Positions 1-9,148 of a stretch of 40,893 bases of DNA are shown piece after piece. The first letter of the stretch is position 1, and every line of letters begins with the position of its first letter. A program made the translations under genes and the position numbers. Origin of the DNA: Gammaproteobacteria bacterium (GTDB taxonomy: Bacteria > Pseudomonadota > Gammaproteobacteria > Steroidobacterales > Steroidobacteraceae); assembly GCA_003132425.1 (NCBI GenBank), contig PKXS01000105.1, positions 15,896 to 56,788 of the forward strand. Direction: 5' to 3'. The notes beneath the pieces are model-generated. The model was not told the DNA's origin. It saw only the letters and a program-made list of their open reading frames with translations, and searched no databases.

Positions 1-503
1 AGCACGGGCGCGCCGCGCAGGGAAATCCGCGAGCGCCGTGCCCACAACCCGGCGGATTTCAGATCCGCCTCGCGCAAGGCGCGCGCGGTGAGCGCATTCT
101 GCGCCGGCAACCAGGCGTATTCGTAGGAGCTGCGCTCGATGCCCGTCAAATCGCTCAAAGTCTCGCCCAAAGCCGAATCACCCAATTCGGCCAGCCACGG
201 GTGCGCGCACAAAGTGGAGTCCGGCATCACCGTTTGCGCGAACACCCAAATCTGCTCGCCGCAGCGCATGGCAACGTCCCTGAACAAACCCGCATTATCT
301 TCGGCCCGCAGCCCTGACTTGTGTCCCGCGTTGAGCAGCCCCGACCATTGATCGACCAGGCGCAGCGCAAACCGCTGACCGCATGCCGCTTTCAGCCGCA
401 GCGTGAGCAGACCCTTGCCGATGAGCCAGGGGCGCAGCCGCGCATCCATCGGCAATTGTCCTAGTCGTTCTGCGGGCACCCATTGAGTGGTCACGACCGG
501 CAT
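1..503 (-). CDS. ubiC: Chorismate--pyruvate lyase UbiC, partial (3' end off window)
   Basis: UbiC splits chorismate into pyruvate and 4-hydroxybenzoate, the first committed step of ubiquinone synthesis, in the cytoplasm. The reading frame opens with ATG at 503-501 and stays open to the window edge (167 codons). Visible family features are a PWLIGKGLLT stretch near the N-terminus, a central QIWVFAQTVMP segment (compare the WLAGRTVVP region of E. coli UbiC) and GLWARRSRISLRGAPVL at the edge, matching the GLWGRRSRL region of the family. The catalytic Glu near the C-terminus lies outside the window. The start is one base after the recG stop (TAG at 507-505), so ubiC is very probably the last gene of the recG transcript and translated by coupling. 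Identity is from remembered family sequence; confidence is good. Confidence 0.85.
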   Translation of the reverse strand, partial: MPVVTTQWVPAERLGQLPMDARLRPWLIGKGLLTLRLKAACGQRFALRLVDQWSGLLNAGHKSGLRAEDNAGLFRDVAMRCGEQIWVFAQTVMPDSTLCAHPWLAELGDSALGETLSDLTGIERSSYEYAWLPAQNALTARALREADLKSAGLWARRSRISLRGAPV

Positions 504-504
504 T

Positions 505-2577
505 CTACCCGACCCGACCGTATTGCTCGGCGTGACCTACCCAGCGGCGGATGAGCGGCGCCACCTGCAGGGGCCAATCGCGAAGCAGAGCCTGCGCGGC
601 GATCTGCACTCTGGGCAACAAATCGGCGTCCCGCAACAAATCGGCAACCCGCATCTGCGCGAGTCCGGTCTGGCGCGTGCCCAATAACTCTCCCGGCCCG
701 CGCAATTCTAGATCGCGCCGCGCAACCACGAACCCATCGTTGGTGTTGCGCATCACGGCCAGCCGTTCGCGCGCCAGTGAGGATAGAGGAGCGCGGTAGA
801 GCAACAAACAAGAGCTCGAGTGCTGTCCGCGGCCCACCCGCCCGCGCAGTTGATGCAGCTGCGCAAGTCCCATTCGTTCGGCGTTCTCGATGACCATGAG
901 CGTTGCATTGGGCACATCGACGCCCACTTCTATGACGGTGGTCGCCACCAAAAGCTGGATTTCCCCGCTCTTGAATCGCCGCATGGTGCGTTCCTTCGCC
1001 GCCGATGGCATGCGCCCGTGCACCAACCCCAGGCTCAATTCGGGTAAGGCCTCCGCCAGGGCCGCCGCGGTTTCCTCGGCCGCCTGGTAGGGCATTTCCT
1101 CCGACTCATCGATCAGCGGGCACACCCAGTACGCCTGCCTACCTTCGAGACAGGCGGTCCGTATCCGCAGGACCACCTCCTCGCGCCGTGCATCGGCGAG
1201 CACCACGGTTTTCACGGGAGTACGTCCCGGCGGCAACTCATCGATCACGGAAACGTCGAGATCGGCGTACGCCGTCATGGCGAGCGTGCGCGGGATCGGT
1301 GTCGCGGTCATGATCAATTGATGCGGTTGATGGCCGTCTTGAGCGCCCTTTTTTCGTAATGAGAGGCGCTGATGCACGCCAAAGCGATGCTGCTCATCCA
1401 CGATCACCAGCGCAAGCGCCGCGAATTCCACGTGCTCTTGAAAGAGCGCATGGGTGCCGACCACGATCGCTGCGTGTCCGGCGCGAACACTTAAGAGCGC
1501 GGCGTCGCGCGCTTTGCCCGTCTGACGCCCGGTCAACAGCGCAACAGCGATGCCCAGCGGCTCGAACCAATGGCGGAAATTCTGCGCGTGTTGGTCGGCC
1601 AGCAGCTCCGTCGGCGCCATCAACGCCACTTGCCGGCCCGCTTGGACCGCCAGTGCCGCGGCGAGCGCGGCGACCAGCGTTTTGCCGCAGCCCACATCCC
1701 CTTGCACCAAGCGCAGCATCGGTATAGGACATCTCATGTCCTGCTCGATCTCGCGCAACGCCCGGACTTGCGCTCGGGTCAAGCGAAACGGCAATGCGGC
1801 CAGCAATTTCTCCTTCAGCGCGCCATCGCTCTTAAGAGGCCACCCTGGATCGCTTTGAATGCGTTGCCGCAATAGCTTGAGCGACAACTGGTGTGCCAGC
1901 AGTTCCTCGAACGCCAACCGGCGCTGCGCCGGATGCCGCCTGTCGAGCAATAAATCCACGGGCGCGTCCGTCGGCGGCGTATGCACGTATATCAGAGCCT
2001 CGCGCAAAGCAGGCAGGCGCGAATCCGCCAACAGGGACGGCGGCACCCAGTCCTCGAGGTCGCGATCGGTGGTTTGCTCGAGCGCCATGCGGACCAACAT
2101 CCGTAGGCGACCCTGAGTCACGCCGGAGGTTATGGGGTAAATGGGCGTGAGGTGATCCTCGGGCGCTCGCGCGGCCTGCGGGCCGACCCGATATTCGGGA
2201 TGCACGATTTCCAGGCCTTTCACGCCGCGCCGCGCTTCGCCGAAACAGCGTATACGCGCGCCGCGGGCGAGGCCATCCTGCTGCTTCGCAGTGAAATAAA
2301 AAAACCGCAACGTCAAGAAGCCGGAGCCGTCGCCGATTCTGCACAGCATTTGCCGGCGCCCGCGGAAGGCGACTTCCGTCAGCAGCACCTCGCCCTCGAC
2401 CGCCGCCCGCTGGCCGGCGCGCAGCTCTCCTAAGGGGACCACTCGCGTGCGATCCTCATAGCGCAAGGGCAATAAGAATAGGAGGTCCTGAATGGTCTCC
2501 ACGCCCAAGGCGAGCAATCGCCCGGCGAGCGTATCGCCGACGCCGCGTAGCGAGGTGACCGGCCGTGGCTCGCTCAC
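505..2577 (-). CDS. recG: ATP-dependent DNA helicase RecG
   Basis: RecG remodels stalled replication forks and branch-migrates Holliday junctions. The protein of 690 residues is normal length. It has the N-terminal helix-hairpin-like start ([18 protein letters not shown]), a wedge/OB domain around residues 55-150, Walker A GDVGCGKT (about 293-300), a DEQH box (about 394-397), motif [16 protein letters not shown], and helicase C-terminal motifs [16 protein letters not shown] and [12 protein letters not shown]. An in-frame ATG exists at 2592, but I prefer the GTG at 2577. It forms a 4-nt GTGA overlap with the ridA stop (TGA at 2576-2574) and places the family start [14 protein letters not shown] correctly. 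In E. coli recG also sits in the gmk-rpoZ-spoT cluster, so the context is classical. Confidence 0.97.
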   Translation of the reverse strand: MSEPRPVTSLRGVGDTLAGRLLALGVETIQDLLFLLPLRYEDRTRVVPLGELRAGQRAAVEGEVLLTEVAFRGRRQMLCRIGDGSGFLTLRFFYFTAKQQDGLARGARIRCFGEARRGVKGLEIVHPEYRVGPQAARAPEDHLTPIYPITSGVTQGRLRMLVRMALEQTTDRDLEDWVPPSLLADSRLPALREALIYVHTPPTDAPVDLLLDRRHPAQRRLAFEELLAHQLSLKLLRQRIQSDPGWPLKSDGALKEKLLAALPFRLTRAQVRALREIEQDMRCPIPMLRLVQGDVGCGKTLVAALAAALAVQAGRQVALMAPTELLADQHAQNFRHWFEPLGIAVALLTGRQTGKARDAALLSVRAGHAAIVVGTHALFQEHVEFAALALVIVDEQHRFGVHQRLSLRKKGAQDGHQPHQLIMTATPIPRTLAMTAYADLDVSVIDELPPGRTPVKTVVLADARREEVVLRIRTACLEGRQAYWVCPLIDESEEMPYQAAEETAAALAEALPELSLGLVHGRMPSAAKERTMRRFKSGEIQLLVATTVIEVGVDVPNATLMVIENAERMGLAQLHQLRGRVGRGQHSSSCLLLYRAPLSSLARERLAVMRNTNDGFVVARRDLELRGPGELLGTRQTGLAQMRVADLLRDADLLPRVQIAAQALLRDWPLQVAPLIRRWVGHAEQYGRVG

Positions 2578-2954
2578 AAGGCGACGATGCACTCCACTTC
2601 GACCTGCGCTCCGCGCGGCAGCGCGGCGACTCCCACGGCTGCCCGCGCCGGGTAGGGTTCGCGAAAATACTCGGCCATGACCTTATTGACGAGCGCGAAG
2701 TGGGAAAGATCGATCAAGAAAACGGTTGCCTTGACGACATCATCGAAGCTTGCGCCCGCTGCCGCGACGATGGCCTTTAGATTCTCAAAGACTTGGCGCA
2801 CCTGCGCCTCGATGTCGCCCTTGACCATCTCCTTCGTCGCCGGGTCCAGGGGAATTTGCCCTGAGACCCATATCGTATTACCCACGCGCACGGCCTGAGA
2901 ATAAATGCCGATGGCGGAGGGAGCGTTGGCGGTCGAGATGGTTTGTTTGCTCAT
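2574..2954 (-). CDS. ridA: RidA family reactive intermediate/imine deaminase
   Basis: RidA hydrolyses reactive enamine/imine intermediates such as 2-aminoacrylate made by PLP enzymes, protecting transaminases. The 126-residue protein has the family length and the signature [14 protein letters not shown] near residues 26-39, [19 protein letters not shown] in the middle, and the [20 protein letters not shown] end. That end carries the Arg equivalent to the substrate-binding Arg105 and the final Glu. The gene lies 33 nt after spoT and overlaps recG by 4 nt if recG starts at its GTG. A ridA gene beside spoT/recG is common in Pseudomonas- and Xanthomonas-type gene orders. Why a stress hydrolase sits there is not known to me; co-transcription is likely. 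Confidence 0.95.
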   Translation of the reverse strand: MSKQTISTANAPSAIGIYSQAVRVGNTIWVSGQIPLDPATKEMVKGDIEAQVRQVFENLKAIVAAAGASFDDVVKATVFLIDLSHFALVNKVMAEYFREPYPARAAVGVAALPRGAQVEVECIVAL

Positions 2955-2987
2955 AAGCTCAAGTATGCTCGGGGTTAGGCGGCGCCG

Positions 2988-5147
2988 TCAGGCCAATGTG
3001 CGATACACACGCTGCACGTCCGGCATGCGCCGGATGGTTTTGATCACGTGAGCCAAATGCTTGCGGTCGCGCACCTGCAGCAGGAATTTGAGAGAAGAGC
3101 TGCTCACGTCGCGTTCCTCGAGCGATACCTGATCGATATTGGTTTCGGTGCCCGCCACGCTGGAAGCGACCGCGGCCAGCACGCCCACCCGATTGATTAT
3201 TTCCAGTTGGATCTCGGAACTGAACAAGCGGCCGTGCGTTGCCGCCCAAGCCACCGACAGCCACTTCTCGGGTTGTTTGCGATACTCGGCGAGATTACCG
3301 CAATTTTGACGGTGAATCATCACGCCGCGGCCGGCGCTTAAATAAGCCATGATCGGATCGTTGGGGATGGGGAAGCAGCAGCGCGCGCAGGTGACCAGCA
3401 ACCCTTCGGTGCCGGCGATCATCAGCGTGCCGCTGCTTGCCTGAGCGTGCTCTCCCGCATCCCGCGGCGGCTGCAGACGCCGCGCAACCAGAGGCGCCAA
3501 TCGCTCGCCCAAGCCGATCTTTTCGTACAACTCATCGGCGTCCTTCAAATTGAACTCTTTGACCACCGCGTCGATTTCCGCGGACGGAATCTTCTTCAGA
3601 CTGATCGAAAATTCGTCGAGCGCCAGCCCCAGCAAGCGCCGGCCCAGCTCCAGCGCCTCGCCCCGCTTCAGGTTCTTCAGGTACTGTCTGATTGCCGCGC
3701 GAGCCTTCGCCGTCACCAAGAAGCTTGACCACGAGGGATTCGGTGTCGCGCCCTTCGCGGTGATGATCTCCACCGTTTGACCGTTGCGCAGCGGCGTGCG
3801 CAGCGGCACCAAGCGCCGGTCGACCTTGGCGGCGACGCAGCGATTGCCGATATCCGTATGAATCGCATAAGCGAAATCAACCGCGGTCGCGCCGGTCGGC
3901 AGGCGCAGTATTTTTCCCTTCGGCGTAAACACATAAACCTTATCCGGAAACAGATCGACCTTGACGCTTTCCAGGAATTCCTCGGAACTGCCGCCTTCCT
4001 GGATTTGCACCAGGCTCGCGAGCCACTCGCGCGCGCGGTCGTGCTCGAGGCCGCCGAACGCGTCGCCGCCGGATTTATATTTCCAATGTGCCGCGATGCC
4101 GGACTCGGCGACGCGATGCATCGGCTCGGAGCGGATCTGCACTTCGATGGGTATGCCGTTGGGGCCGAACAGAGTGGTGTGCAGCGATTGGTAGCCGTTT
4201 ACCCGCGGGATGGCAATGTAATCCTTGAAGCGTCCGGGCATCGGCTTATAGACGCTGTGCACCAGACCCAGAGCCCGATAACACGTGTCGGCATTGTCGA
4301 CGATGATGCGAAGTCCGTACACGTCGACCATTTCGTTGATGGAGATGCCCTTGGTCTGCATCTTCTTGTAGATGCTGTACATGTGTTTCTCGCGGCCTTC
4401 CACGCCGGCGGCGATCTGCGCCTTCCGCAGCGCGACTTTGAAGGTCTCGGCGATCCTTCCGATGAATTCCTTTTGATTGCCGCGGGCGCGCTTCAGCTCG
4501 CGTTCCAGCACCTTGTAACGGTACGGATACAGCGCCCTGAATCCCAGATCCTCGAGTTCCAGCTTGACCGCGTAAAGACCAAGGCGCTCGGCAATCGGCG
4601 CGTAGATCTCCAGGGTCTCGCGCGCGCTGCGGCGGCGCTTGACCGGCGGCATCACGCCCAGGGTGCGCATGTTGTGCATGCGGTCGGCGAGCTTCACCAT
4701 GATCACGCGAATGTCGCGCACCATCGCCAGCAGCATTTTGCGAAAGCTCTCGGCTTGAGCTTCTTCGCGATTCTTGAACTGAATCTGATCCAGCTTGCTG
4801 ACGCCGTCGACGAGCTCGGCGACCACCTGACCGAAAATCGTCGCGATCTCTGCCTTGGCGGTCGGCGTATCCTCGATCACATCGTGCAGAATCGCGGCCA
4901 CCAGCGTGTCGGCGTCCAGATGCAGATCCGCGAGGATGTCGGCGACGGCGACCGGGTGCGTGATATACGGTTCGCCCGAGACGCGCTTCTGGCCGTGATG
5001 CTTGGCGGCCCCGAAGTCATAGGCCTCGCGCACCCGCTCGACTTGCGCGGGAGACAAATAAGCTTCGAGTTTGTCTAAGAGCTGGCTGATCCCCGTGGAG
5101 CGTCTTCCACCGGGCAGGAAACCGAGTATGGAAGACGCATAATCCAT
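2988..5147 (-). CDS. spoT: Bifunctional (p)ppGpp synthetase/3'-pyrophosphohydrolase SpoT
   Basis: SpoT both makes and degrades the alarmone (p)ppGpp. The 719-residue protein has an HD hydrolase domain with HDVIEDT at about 88-94 and an upstream ITHP His. These residues are intact, which marks an active hydrolase rather than a RelA-type synthetase-only protein. The synthetase domain follows (RFKDYIAIPRVNGYQSLHTT, EVQIRSEPMHRVAESGIAAH). Next come a TGS domain (YVFTPKGKILRLPTGATAVD) and a C-terminal ACT domain (EIQLEIINRVGVLAAVASSV). It follows rpoZ by 24 nt in the conserved gmk-rpoZ-spoT order. No separate relA is visible here, so whether this is the only long RSH protein of the organism cannot be judged from the window. 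Confidence 0.97.
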   Translation of the reverse strand: MDYASSILGFLPGGRRSTGISQLLDKLEAYLSPAQVERVREAYDFGAAKHHGQKRVSGEPYITHPVAVADILADLHLDADTLVAAILHDVIEDTPTAKAEIATIFGQVVAELVDGVSKLDQIQFKNREEAQAESFRKMLLAMVRDIRVIMVKLADRMHNMRTLGVMPPVKRRRSARETLEIYAPIAERLGLYAVKLELEDLGFRALYPYRYKVLERELKRARGNQKEFIGRIAETFKVALRKAQIAAGVEGREKHMYSIYKKMQTKGISINEMVDVYGLRIIVDNADTCYRALGLVHSVYKPMPGRFKDYIAIPRVNGYQSLHTTLFGPNGIPIEVQIRSEPMHRVAESGIAAHWKYKSGGDAFGGLEHDRAREWLASLVQIQEGGSSEEFLESVKVDLFPDKVYVFTPKGKILRLPTGATAVDFAYAIHTDIGNRCVAAKVDRRLVPLRTPLRNGQTVEIITAKGATPNPSWSSFLVTAKARAAIRQYLKNLKRGEALELGRRLLGLALDEFSISLKKIPSAEIDAVVKEFNLKDADELYEKIGLGERLAPLVARRLQPPRDAGEHAQASSGTLMIAGTEGLLVTCARCCFPIPNDPIMAYLSAGRGVMIHRQNCGNLAEYRKQPEKWLSVAWAATHGRLFSSEIQLEIINRVGVLAAVASSVAGTETNIDQVSLEERDVSSSSLKFLLQVRDRKHLAHVIKTIRRMPDVQRVYRTLA

Positions 5148-5171
5148 CGTTGCTCTTGACTAAGGCGGGTC

Positions 5172-5450
5172 TTAGTCCCCTAACCCAAGCTGCGGGGCGC
5201 GGAAATCCGCCGGCATGTCGAGCTCGCTCGCCGGCTGCTGCGCAGGCTCTTCCGGCTCTTCCAACATCTCCAACGTGATATTTCCGGCCGCAATCTCGCG
5301 CAGTGCCACCACCGTCGGTTTGTCGTTTTCCCAGTCAACGGTCGCTTCCGCGCCGTTTGCCAAGCGCCGGGCCCGCTTTGCGGCCAGCAGCACCAGGTTG
5401 AATAGATTGGGTTCGTTCTGCAGACAGTCTTCGACCGTGATACGCGCCAT
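5172..5450 (-). CDS. rpoZ: RNA polymerase omega subunit
   Basis: Omega helps assemble RNA polymerase by chaperoning the beta-prime subunit, and in E. coli forms part of ppGpp site 1. The 92-residue protein starts [10 protein letters not shown] and contains the conserved [14 protein letters not shown] helix and the [15 protein letters not shown] segment. It ends in an acidic, poorly conserved tail rich in Glu and Pro. Its place between gmk and spoT is the standard gammaproteobacterial arrangement, and the omega-ppGpp link makes co-transcription with spoT functionally sensible. The tail after residue 65 is longer in Glu/Pro than in E. coli but is within normal variation. Confidence 0.97.
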   Translation of the reverse strand: MARITVEDCLQNEPNLFNLVLLAAKRARRLANGAEATVDWENDKPTVVALREIAAGNITLEMLEEPEEPAQQPASELDMPADFRAPQLGLGD

Positions 5451-5499
5451 GGTTAGGGTTCCGTTAAGGGGGTTGAAATCATAGCAGAAATACGCGGCG

Positions 5500-6159
5500 C
5501 TACGCCGGGTTCAATAATCCGGCCGCGAAGCGCGCCAGGCCTGGCCGGACCGCAGCCAGGGCGCCGCCGCGCTCCTCGACGATGGCCTGCAAATCCGCCA
5601 AAGCTTGTTCGAAGCGATCGTTGATCACCACATAGTCGAATTCGGTCCAATGCGTCAGATCCTCACCCGCATCCCGCAAGCGGCGTTGGATTACGACCTC
5701 GGAATCGCTGCTGCGCGCCCTAAGCCTCTCCTCGAGCGCGCGGCGCGAGGGCGGCAAAATGAAGATGCTGCGTGCCTCCGGCAGCCGCGCGCGCACCTGG
5801 CGAGCACCCTGCCAGTCGATTTCCAGCAGCAGTTGCGCTCCCTGCTCCAAGGCGGTCCGCACCGCCCGCACACCGGTGCCATAGAAGTTGTCGAATACCC
5901 GCGCATGCTCGAGAAACTCGCGTTGCGCGACCATTTCCTGAAATCGCTCCTGCGTCACGAAGTGGTAGTCGCGTCCCTCGATCTCGTTGGGCCGCGGCTT
6001 GCGGGTGGTGAAGGAGACGGAGAACCGCATGCGCGGCTCGCGCTCCATCAGCGCTTTGACCAGGCTGGTCTTACCCGCTCCCGAAGGAGCGGCAATCACA
6101 TACAGCCGCCCGTCATTGAACGGCGCAGGTTCATTCGGCGGTTCTGCGGCGCTTGGCAT
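5500..6159 (-). CDS. gmk: Guanylate kinase
   Basis: Gmk phosphorylates GMP to GDP with ATP, feeding GTP and (p)ppGpp synthesis. The 219-residue protein has the P-loop [14 protein letters not shown] near residues 24-37, the GMP-binding [19 protein letters not shown] segment, and [21 protein letters not shown] followed by an Arg-rich lid ([19 protein letters not shown]). A short Pro/Glu-rich N-terminal extension precedes the usual start; no closer ATG gives a better fit. It begins 6 nt after the yicC stop and heads the rpoZ-spoT block, which supports one transcript for nucleotide supply and alarmone control. Confidence 0.97.
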   Translation of the reverse strand: MPSAAEPPNEPAPFNDGRLYVIAAPSGAGKTSLVKALMEREPRMRFSVSFTTRKPRPNEIEGRDYHFVTQERFQEMVAQREFLEHARVFDNFYGTGVRAVRTALEQGAQLLLEIDWQGARQVRARLPEARSIFILPPSRRALEERLRARSSDSEVVIQRRLRDAGEDLTHWTEFDYVVINDRFEQALADLQAIVEERGGALAAVRPGLARFAAGLLNPA

Positions 6160-6165
6160 CGCACG

Positions 6166-7029
6166 CTACTCGATGTTCTGCACTTGCTCGCGCATCTGCT
6201 CGATCAGCACCTTCATGTCGACCGCCGCGCGGGTCGTTTCGATGTCCTGAGACTTCGACGACAGCGTGTTTGCCTCGCGATTAAGCTCCTGCATCAAGAA
6301 ATCCAGTCGCCGGCCCGCGGGTTCCTGGCCGTCGAAGGTCTTGCGAACTTCGGCGACATGGCCGCGCAGACGGTGAATCTCCTCGTCCACATCAAGCCGC
6401 TGAGCCAGCATCGCCAGCTCCTGCTCCAGGCGTTCGTGATCGACATCGCTGACCAGCTGGGAAATTCGCTCGAGCAATTTCGCCCGCATTCGGGCCCGCA
6501 CCTCCGGCAGCCGGTCCGCTACCAGCGCCGCGAAATCAATCAGTCCGGCGCAGCGCTGCTCCAGAGCCTGTTGCAGGCGCGCGCCTTCGCTGTCGCGAAA
6601 ACGCGCGAGTCCCGCGAGAGCCTCGCTCAACAAAGAATGAGCCGCCGTAATCAGCGGCGCGGCATCGCGGCCGGCATCGCGCACCACGCCCGGCCAACGC
6701 AGCAGGTCCATCACATCGATGCGCGCCGCCGCGCCGGCTTGTGCGGCGATTTGCTGCGCCCTTTGCGCCAATGAGGCGAGCAGGTCCGCATCGACTTCGA
6801 GCGAACCCGCCACCACTGCGGGTCGAAAATGCAGAGAACACTCGACTTTGCCGCGCCGCACGGAACCTGCGATGGTTTGGCGGAACTCCGCCTCGGCGGC
6901 GCGGAACTCCTCCGGCAAGCGACAGCCGATTTCGAGATAGCGATGATTGACCGTCTTCAGCTCCCAAGCCAGCAATCCCCACGGATATTGCCGCTCGCCC
7001 CGCGCAAAGCCGGTCATGCTACGAATCAT
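6166..7029 (-). CDS. yicC: YicC/YloC family endoribonuclease
   Basis: The 287-residue protein begins MIRSMTGFARGERQYPWG and has KTVNHRYLEIGCRLPEEFR, both typical of the YicC N-terminal domain. It ends with the DUF1732-type region containing DEEIHRLRGHVAEVRKTF and RRLDFLMQELNREANTLSSKS. E. coli YicC is described as an endoribonuclease involved in small-RNA turnover; that is family knowledge, not visible in the sequence. It is the first gene of the leftward block and is divergent from the PP2C gene, leaving only 64 nt for two promoters. Its placement beside rph and gmk is common in gammaproteobacteria. Confidence 0.95.
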   Translation of the reverse strand: MIRSMTGFARGERQYPWGLLAWELKTVNHRYLEIGCRLPEEFRAAEAEFRQTIAGSVRRGKVECSLHFRPAVVAGSLEVDADLLASLAQRAQQIAAQAGAAARIDVMDLLRWPGVVRDAGRDAAPLITAAHSLLSEALAGLARFRDSEGARLQQALEQRCAGLIDFAALVADRLPEVRARMRAKLLERISQLVSDVDHERLEQELAMLAQRLDVDEEIHRLRGHVAEVRKTFDGQEPAGRRLDFLMQELNREANTLSSKSQDIETTRAAVDMKVLIEQMREQVQNIE

Positions 7030-7093
7030 AGGGTCTCAAGCGAAAATCGGCCATAATCAGCTTTTTAGTTTATCAGATGCCAAGGAGCCGTCA

Positions 7094-7840
7094 TTGCAGA
7101 TCGAGACCGCGGATGTGAGCCTGATTGGCCACCGCGAAGAGAATCAAGACCGAGTCGCAGTCGCGGCCGCCGAACAGGCGGTTCTCTTGGTCGTGCTCGA
7201 TGGCATGGGCGGTCATGCGGAGGGTGCGCGAGCCGCCGAGACGGCGCTGTCGACGCTGCTCGAAGCGTTTTGGCAGACGCCGCATCCTATTTTCGATCCG
7301 CTGGGGTTTCTGCATTTGTCGCTGGGCCGGGCACATGAAGAAGTGGTCAAGCTTGGCGTGGGTTTGAGCATCGAGGCGCGTCCGCGCGCGACCTGCGCCG
7401 TGTGCTTGGTTCAGGATGCCGCCGCCTACTGGGCGCATGTGGGGGACAGCCGCGTCTACCAGCTGCGGCAGGCCCAGGTGTTGGAACGCACGCGTGACCA
7501 CAGCCATGTGGAAGTATTGCTGCGCGAGGGCTTGATCACCGAGGCGGAGGTTCACGGCCACCCGATGCGAAACTACGTCGAGTGTTGTCTTGGAGGCGAT
7601 GCGGTGCTGCCCGAAATGAGCATTTCGACGCGGCGCAGACTCAAGTCGGGCGATGTGTTGCTGCTCTGCACCGACGGCTTGTGGGCAAATATGGCGGACC
7701 AGGATTTCGTACGCTTCGCGCAAGCGTCGGGCAAGCCCTTACGCGATACGCTGACCGATCTCGGCACTCGAGCGGTGGCGGCGTCGGCGCCTTATAGCGA
7801 TAACACCAGCGCGGCCGCGCTGCGCTGGCGCGCGGCATGA
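7094..7840 (+). CDS. PP2C-type serine/threonine protein phosphatase
   Basis: The protein dephosphorylates phospho-Ser/Thr using two metal ions. Metal-binding motifs are intact: GHREENQDR near the start, [35 protein letters not shown] and [10 protein letters not shown] at the end. The open frame extends upstream to 6947, antisense to yicC. The start is best placed at TTG 7094, because AAGGAG lies at 7082-7087 with a 6-nt spacer, the protein then begins at the family's usual point ([20 protein letters not shown]), and no in-frame ATG lies nearer. This gives 248 residues. The stop overlaps the rph start as ATGA, so the two genes are coupled. No cognate Ser/Thr kinase gene is next to it, which is unusual since PP2C and kinase genes are often paired. 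Confidence 0.93.
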   Translation: MQIETADVSLIGHREENQDRVAVAAAEQAVLLVVLDGMGGHAEGARAAETALSTLLEAFWQTPHPIFDPLGFLHLSLGRAHEEVVKLGVGLSIEARPRATCAVCLVQDAAAYWAHVGDSRVYQLRQAQVLERTRDHSHVEVLLREGLITEAEVHGHPMRNYVECCLGGDAVLPEMSISTRRRLKSGDVLLLCTDGLWANMADQDFVRFAQASGKPLRDTLTDLGTRAVAASAPYSDNTSAAALRWRAA

Positions 7841-8559
7841 GCTCAAGGCCCAGCGGCCGCGCGCCCGATGAGTTGCGCACGGTGAGCTTCGTGCGCGGCT
7901 ACACGCAGCACGCGGAAGGTTCCGTGTTGGTGGGATTCGGCGCAACTCGCGTTCTTTGCACCGCTAGCATCGAGGACAGCGTGCCGTCATTCCTGCGCGG
8001 CGCTTCGCAGGGCTGGGTAACCGCCGAATACGGCATGCTGCCGCGCGCCACCCACACGCGTTCGGCGCGCGAAGCGGCTCGCGGCAAACAAACCGGCCGC
8101 ACGCAAGAGATACAACGCTTGATCGGCCGCGCGCTGCGTGCGGTCGTGGACCTCAAAGGATTGGGCGAGCGAACCGTGACTATCGACTGCGATGTGCTGC
8201 AGGCCGACGGAGGCACCCGAACCGCTGCCATTACCGGCGGGTTCGTGGCCTTGGCCGATGCGATCGACACGTTGCGGAAGAGACGCGCGATAGCCGCCAA
8301 CCCTCTGCACGGACAGGTGGCCGCGGTCTCGGTGGGAATTTACCGCGGCATCGCGGTCCTGGATATGGACTATGCGGAAGACTCGAATGCGGAAACCGAC
8401 ATGAACGTGGTCATGAACAGCGGTGGCGCGTTTGTCGAGCTTCAGGGCACGGCCGAAGGGCACGCGTTTCGCCGCCATGAGCTCGACCAGTTGCTGGATC
8501 TTGCCACGCAAGGCATCGCCCGGTTACATGCGGCACAGCTCAGCGCACGCTCCTCCTAA
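7837..8559 (+). CDS. rph: Ribonuclease PH
   Basis: RNase PH is a phosphate-dependent 3'-5' exonuclease that trims tRNA precursors. The 240-residue protein has the family length. It shows R-rich RNA contacts and a phosphate site ([46 protein letters not shown]), [18 protein letters not shown], and the metal-binding [17 protein letters not shown] segment. It overlaps the phosphatase gene by 4 nt and the following rdgB gene by 32 nt. Unlike the frameshifted rph of E. coli K-12, this copy is intact. Confidence 0.97.
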   Translation: MSSRPSGRAPDELRTVSFVRGYTQHAEGSVLVGFGATRVLCTASIEDSVPSFLRGASQGWVTAEYGMLPRATHTRSAREAARGKQTGRTQEIQRLIGRALRAVVDLKGLGERTVTIDCDVLQADGGTRTAAITGGFVALADAIDTLRKRRAIAANPLHGQVAAVSVGIYRGIAVLDMDYAEDSNAETDMNVVMNSGGAFVELQGTAEGHAFRRHELDQLLDLATQGIARLHAAQLSARSS

Positions 8560-9148
8560 GGTCCTGGTCATCGCCACCGGTAATCCAGGCAAGCTACGCG
8601 AATTTCATTCCTTGCTGGCCGGACTGCCTTTCGTGCTCGCGAGCCAAGCGGAACTTGGAGTGCCTGCAACTCCCGAAACAGGGTCGAGCTTCCTGGCGAA
8701 CGCGCTGCTGAAGGCGCGCCATGCCGCGGCGGCGACCGGCTGCGCGGCGATTGCGGATGACTCGGGACTGGAGGTCGATGCGCTGGGCGGCGCGCCCGGG
8801 ATCTATTCGGCGCGATATGCAGGTCCGGGCGCGGACGACGCGGCGAACAACGCGAAGCTGCTGGCAGCGCTCGCACACACACCGCCGGCGGAGCGCGGCG
8901 CGCGCTATCGATGTGCGTTGGCCTTCATCGACCGGGCGACCGACACGCAGTTGTGGACCGAGGGCGTATGGGAAGGAACCGTTCTCGATGCGCCGCGCGG
9001 CGCGGGTGGATTCGGATACGACGCCTATTTTTGGCTCCCCGAACTTGGCATGACGGCGGCCGAACTTAAGCCCCACGAGAAGAATCGGCGCAGCCATCGC
9101 GGCCTTGCGCTGCGCGCGCTGCGAGAGCAGCTGGCGGCGCAATTGTGA
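8528..9148 (+). CDS. rdgB: XTP/dITP diphosphatase (non-canonical purine NTP pyrophosphatase)
   Basis: RdgB removes dITP, dXTP and ITP from the nucleotide pool. The 206-residue protein shows [15 protein letters not shown] at the N-terminus (nucleotide-binding loop), [38 protein letters not shown] and [23 protein letters not shown], and ends with [10 protein letters not shown]. The open frame extends back to 8423 through rph, but the upstream part has no family character. ATG 8528 gives a short nine-residue leader before the conserved start. It overlaps rph by 32 nt and hemW by 4 nt (GTGA), so it belongs to one operon. Confidence 0.96.
   Translation: MRHSSAHAPPKVLVIATGNPGKLREFHSLLAGLPFVLASQAELGVPATPETGSSFLANALLKARHAAAATGCAAIADDSGLEVDALGGAPGIYSARYAGPGADDAANNAKLLAALAHTPPAERGARYRCALAFIDRATDTQLWTEGVWEGTVLDAPRGAGGFGYDAYFWLPELGMTAAELKPHEKNRRSHRGLALRALREQLAAQL

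Noticed and set aside
3777-5078. 433-codon open frame on the plus strand
   Set aside because: Lies wholly antisense to spoT; His/Asp/Leu-rich composition without domain features, as expected from the reverse of a GC-rich gene.
5605-6774. 389-codon open frame on the plus strand across gmk and yicC
   Set aside because: Covers two well-identified genes on the other strand and has no motif or RBS of its own.
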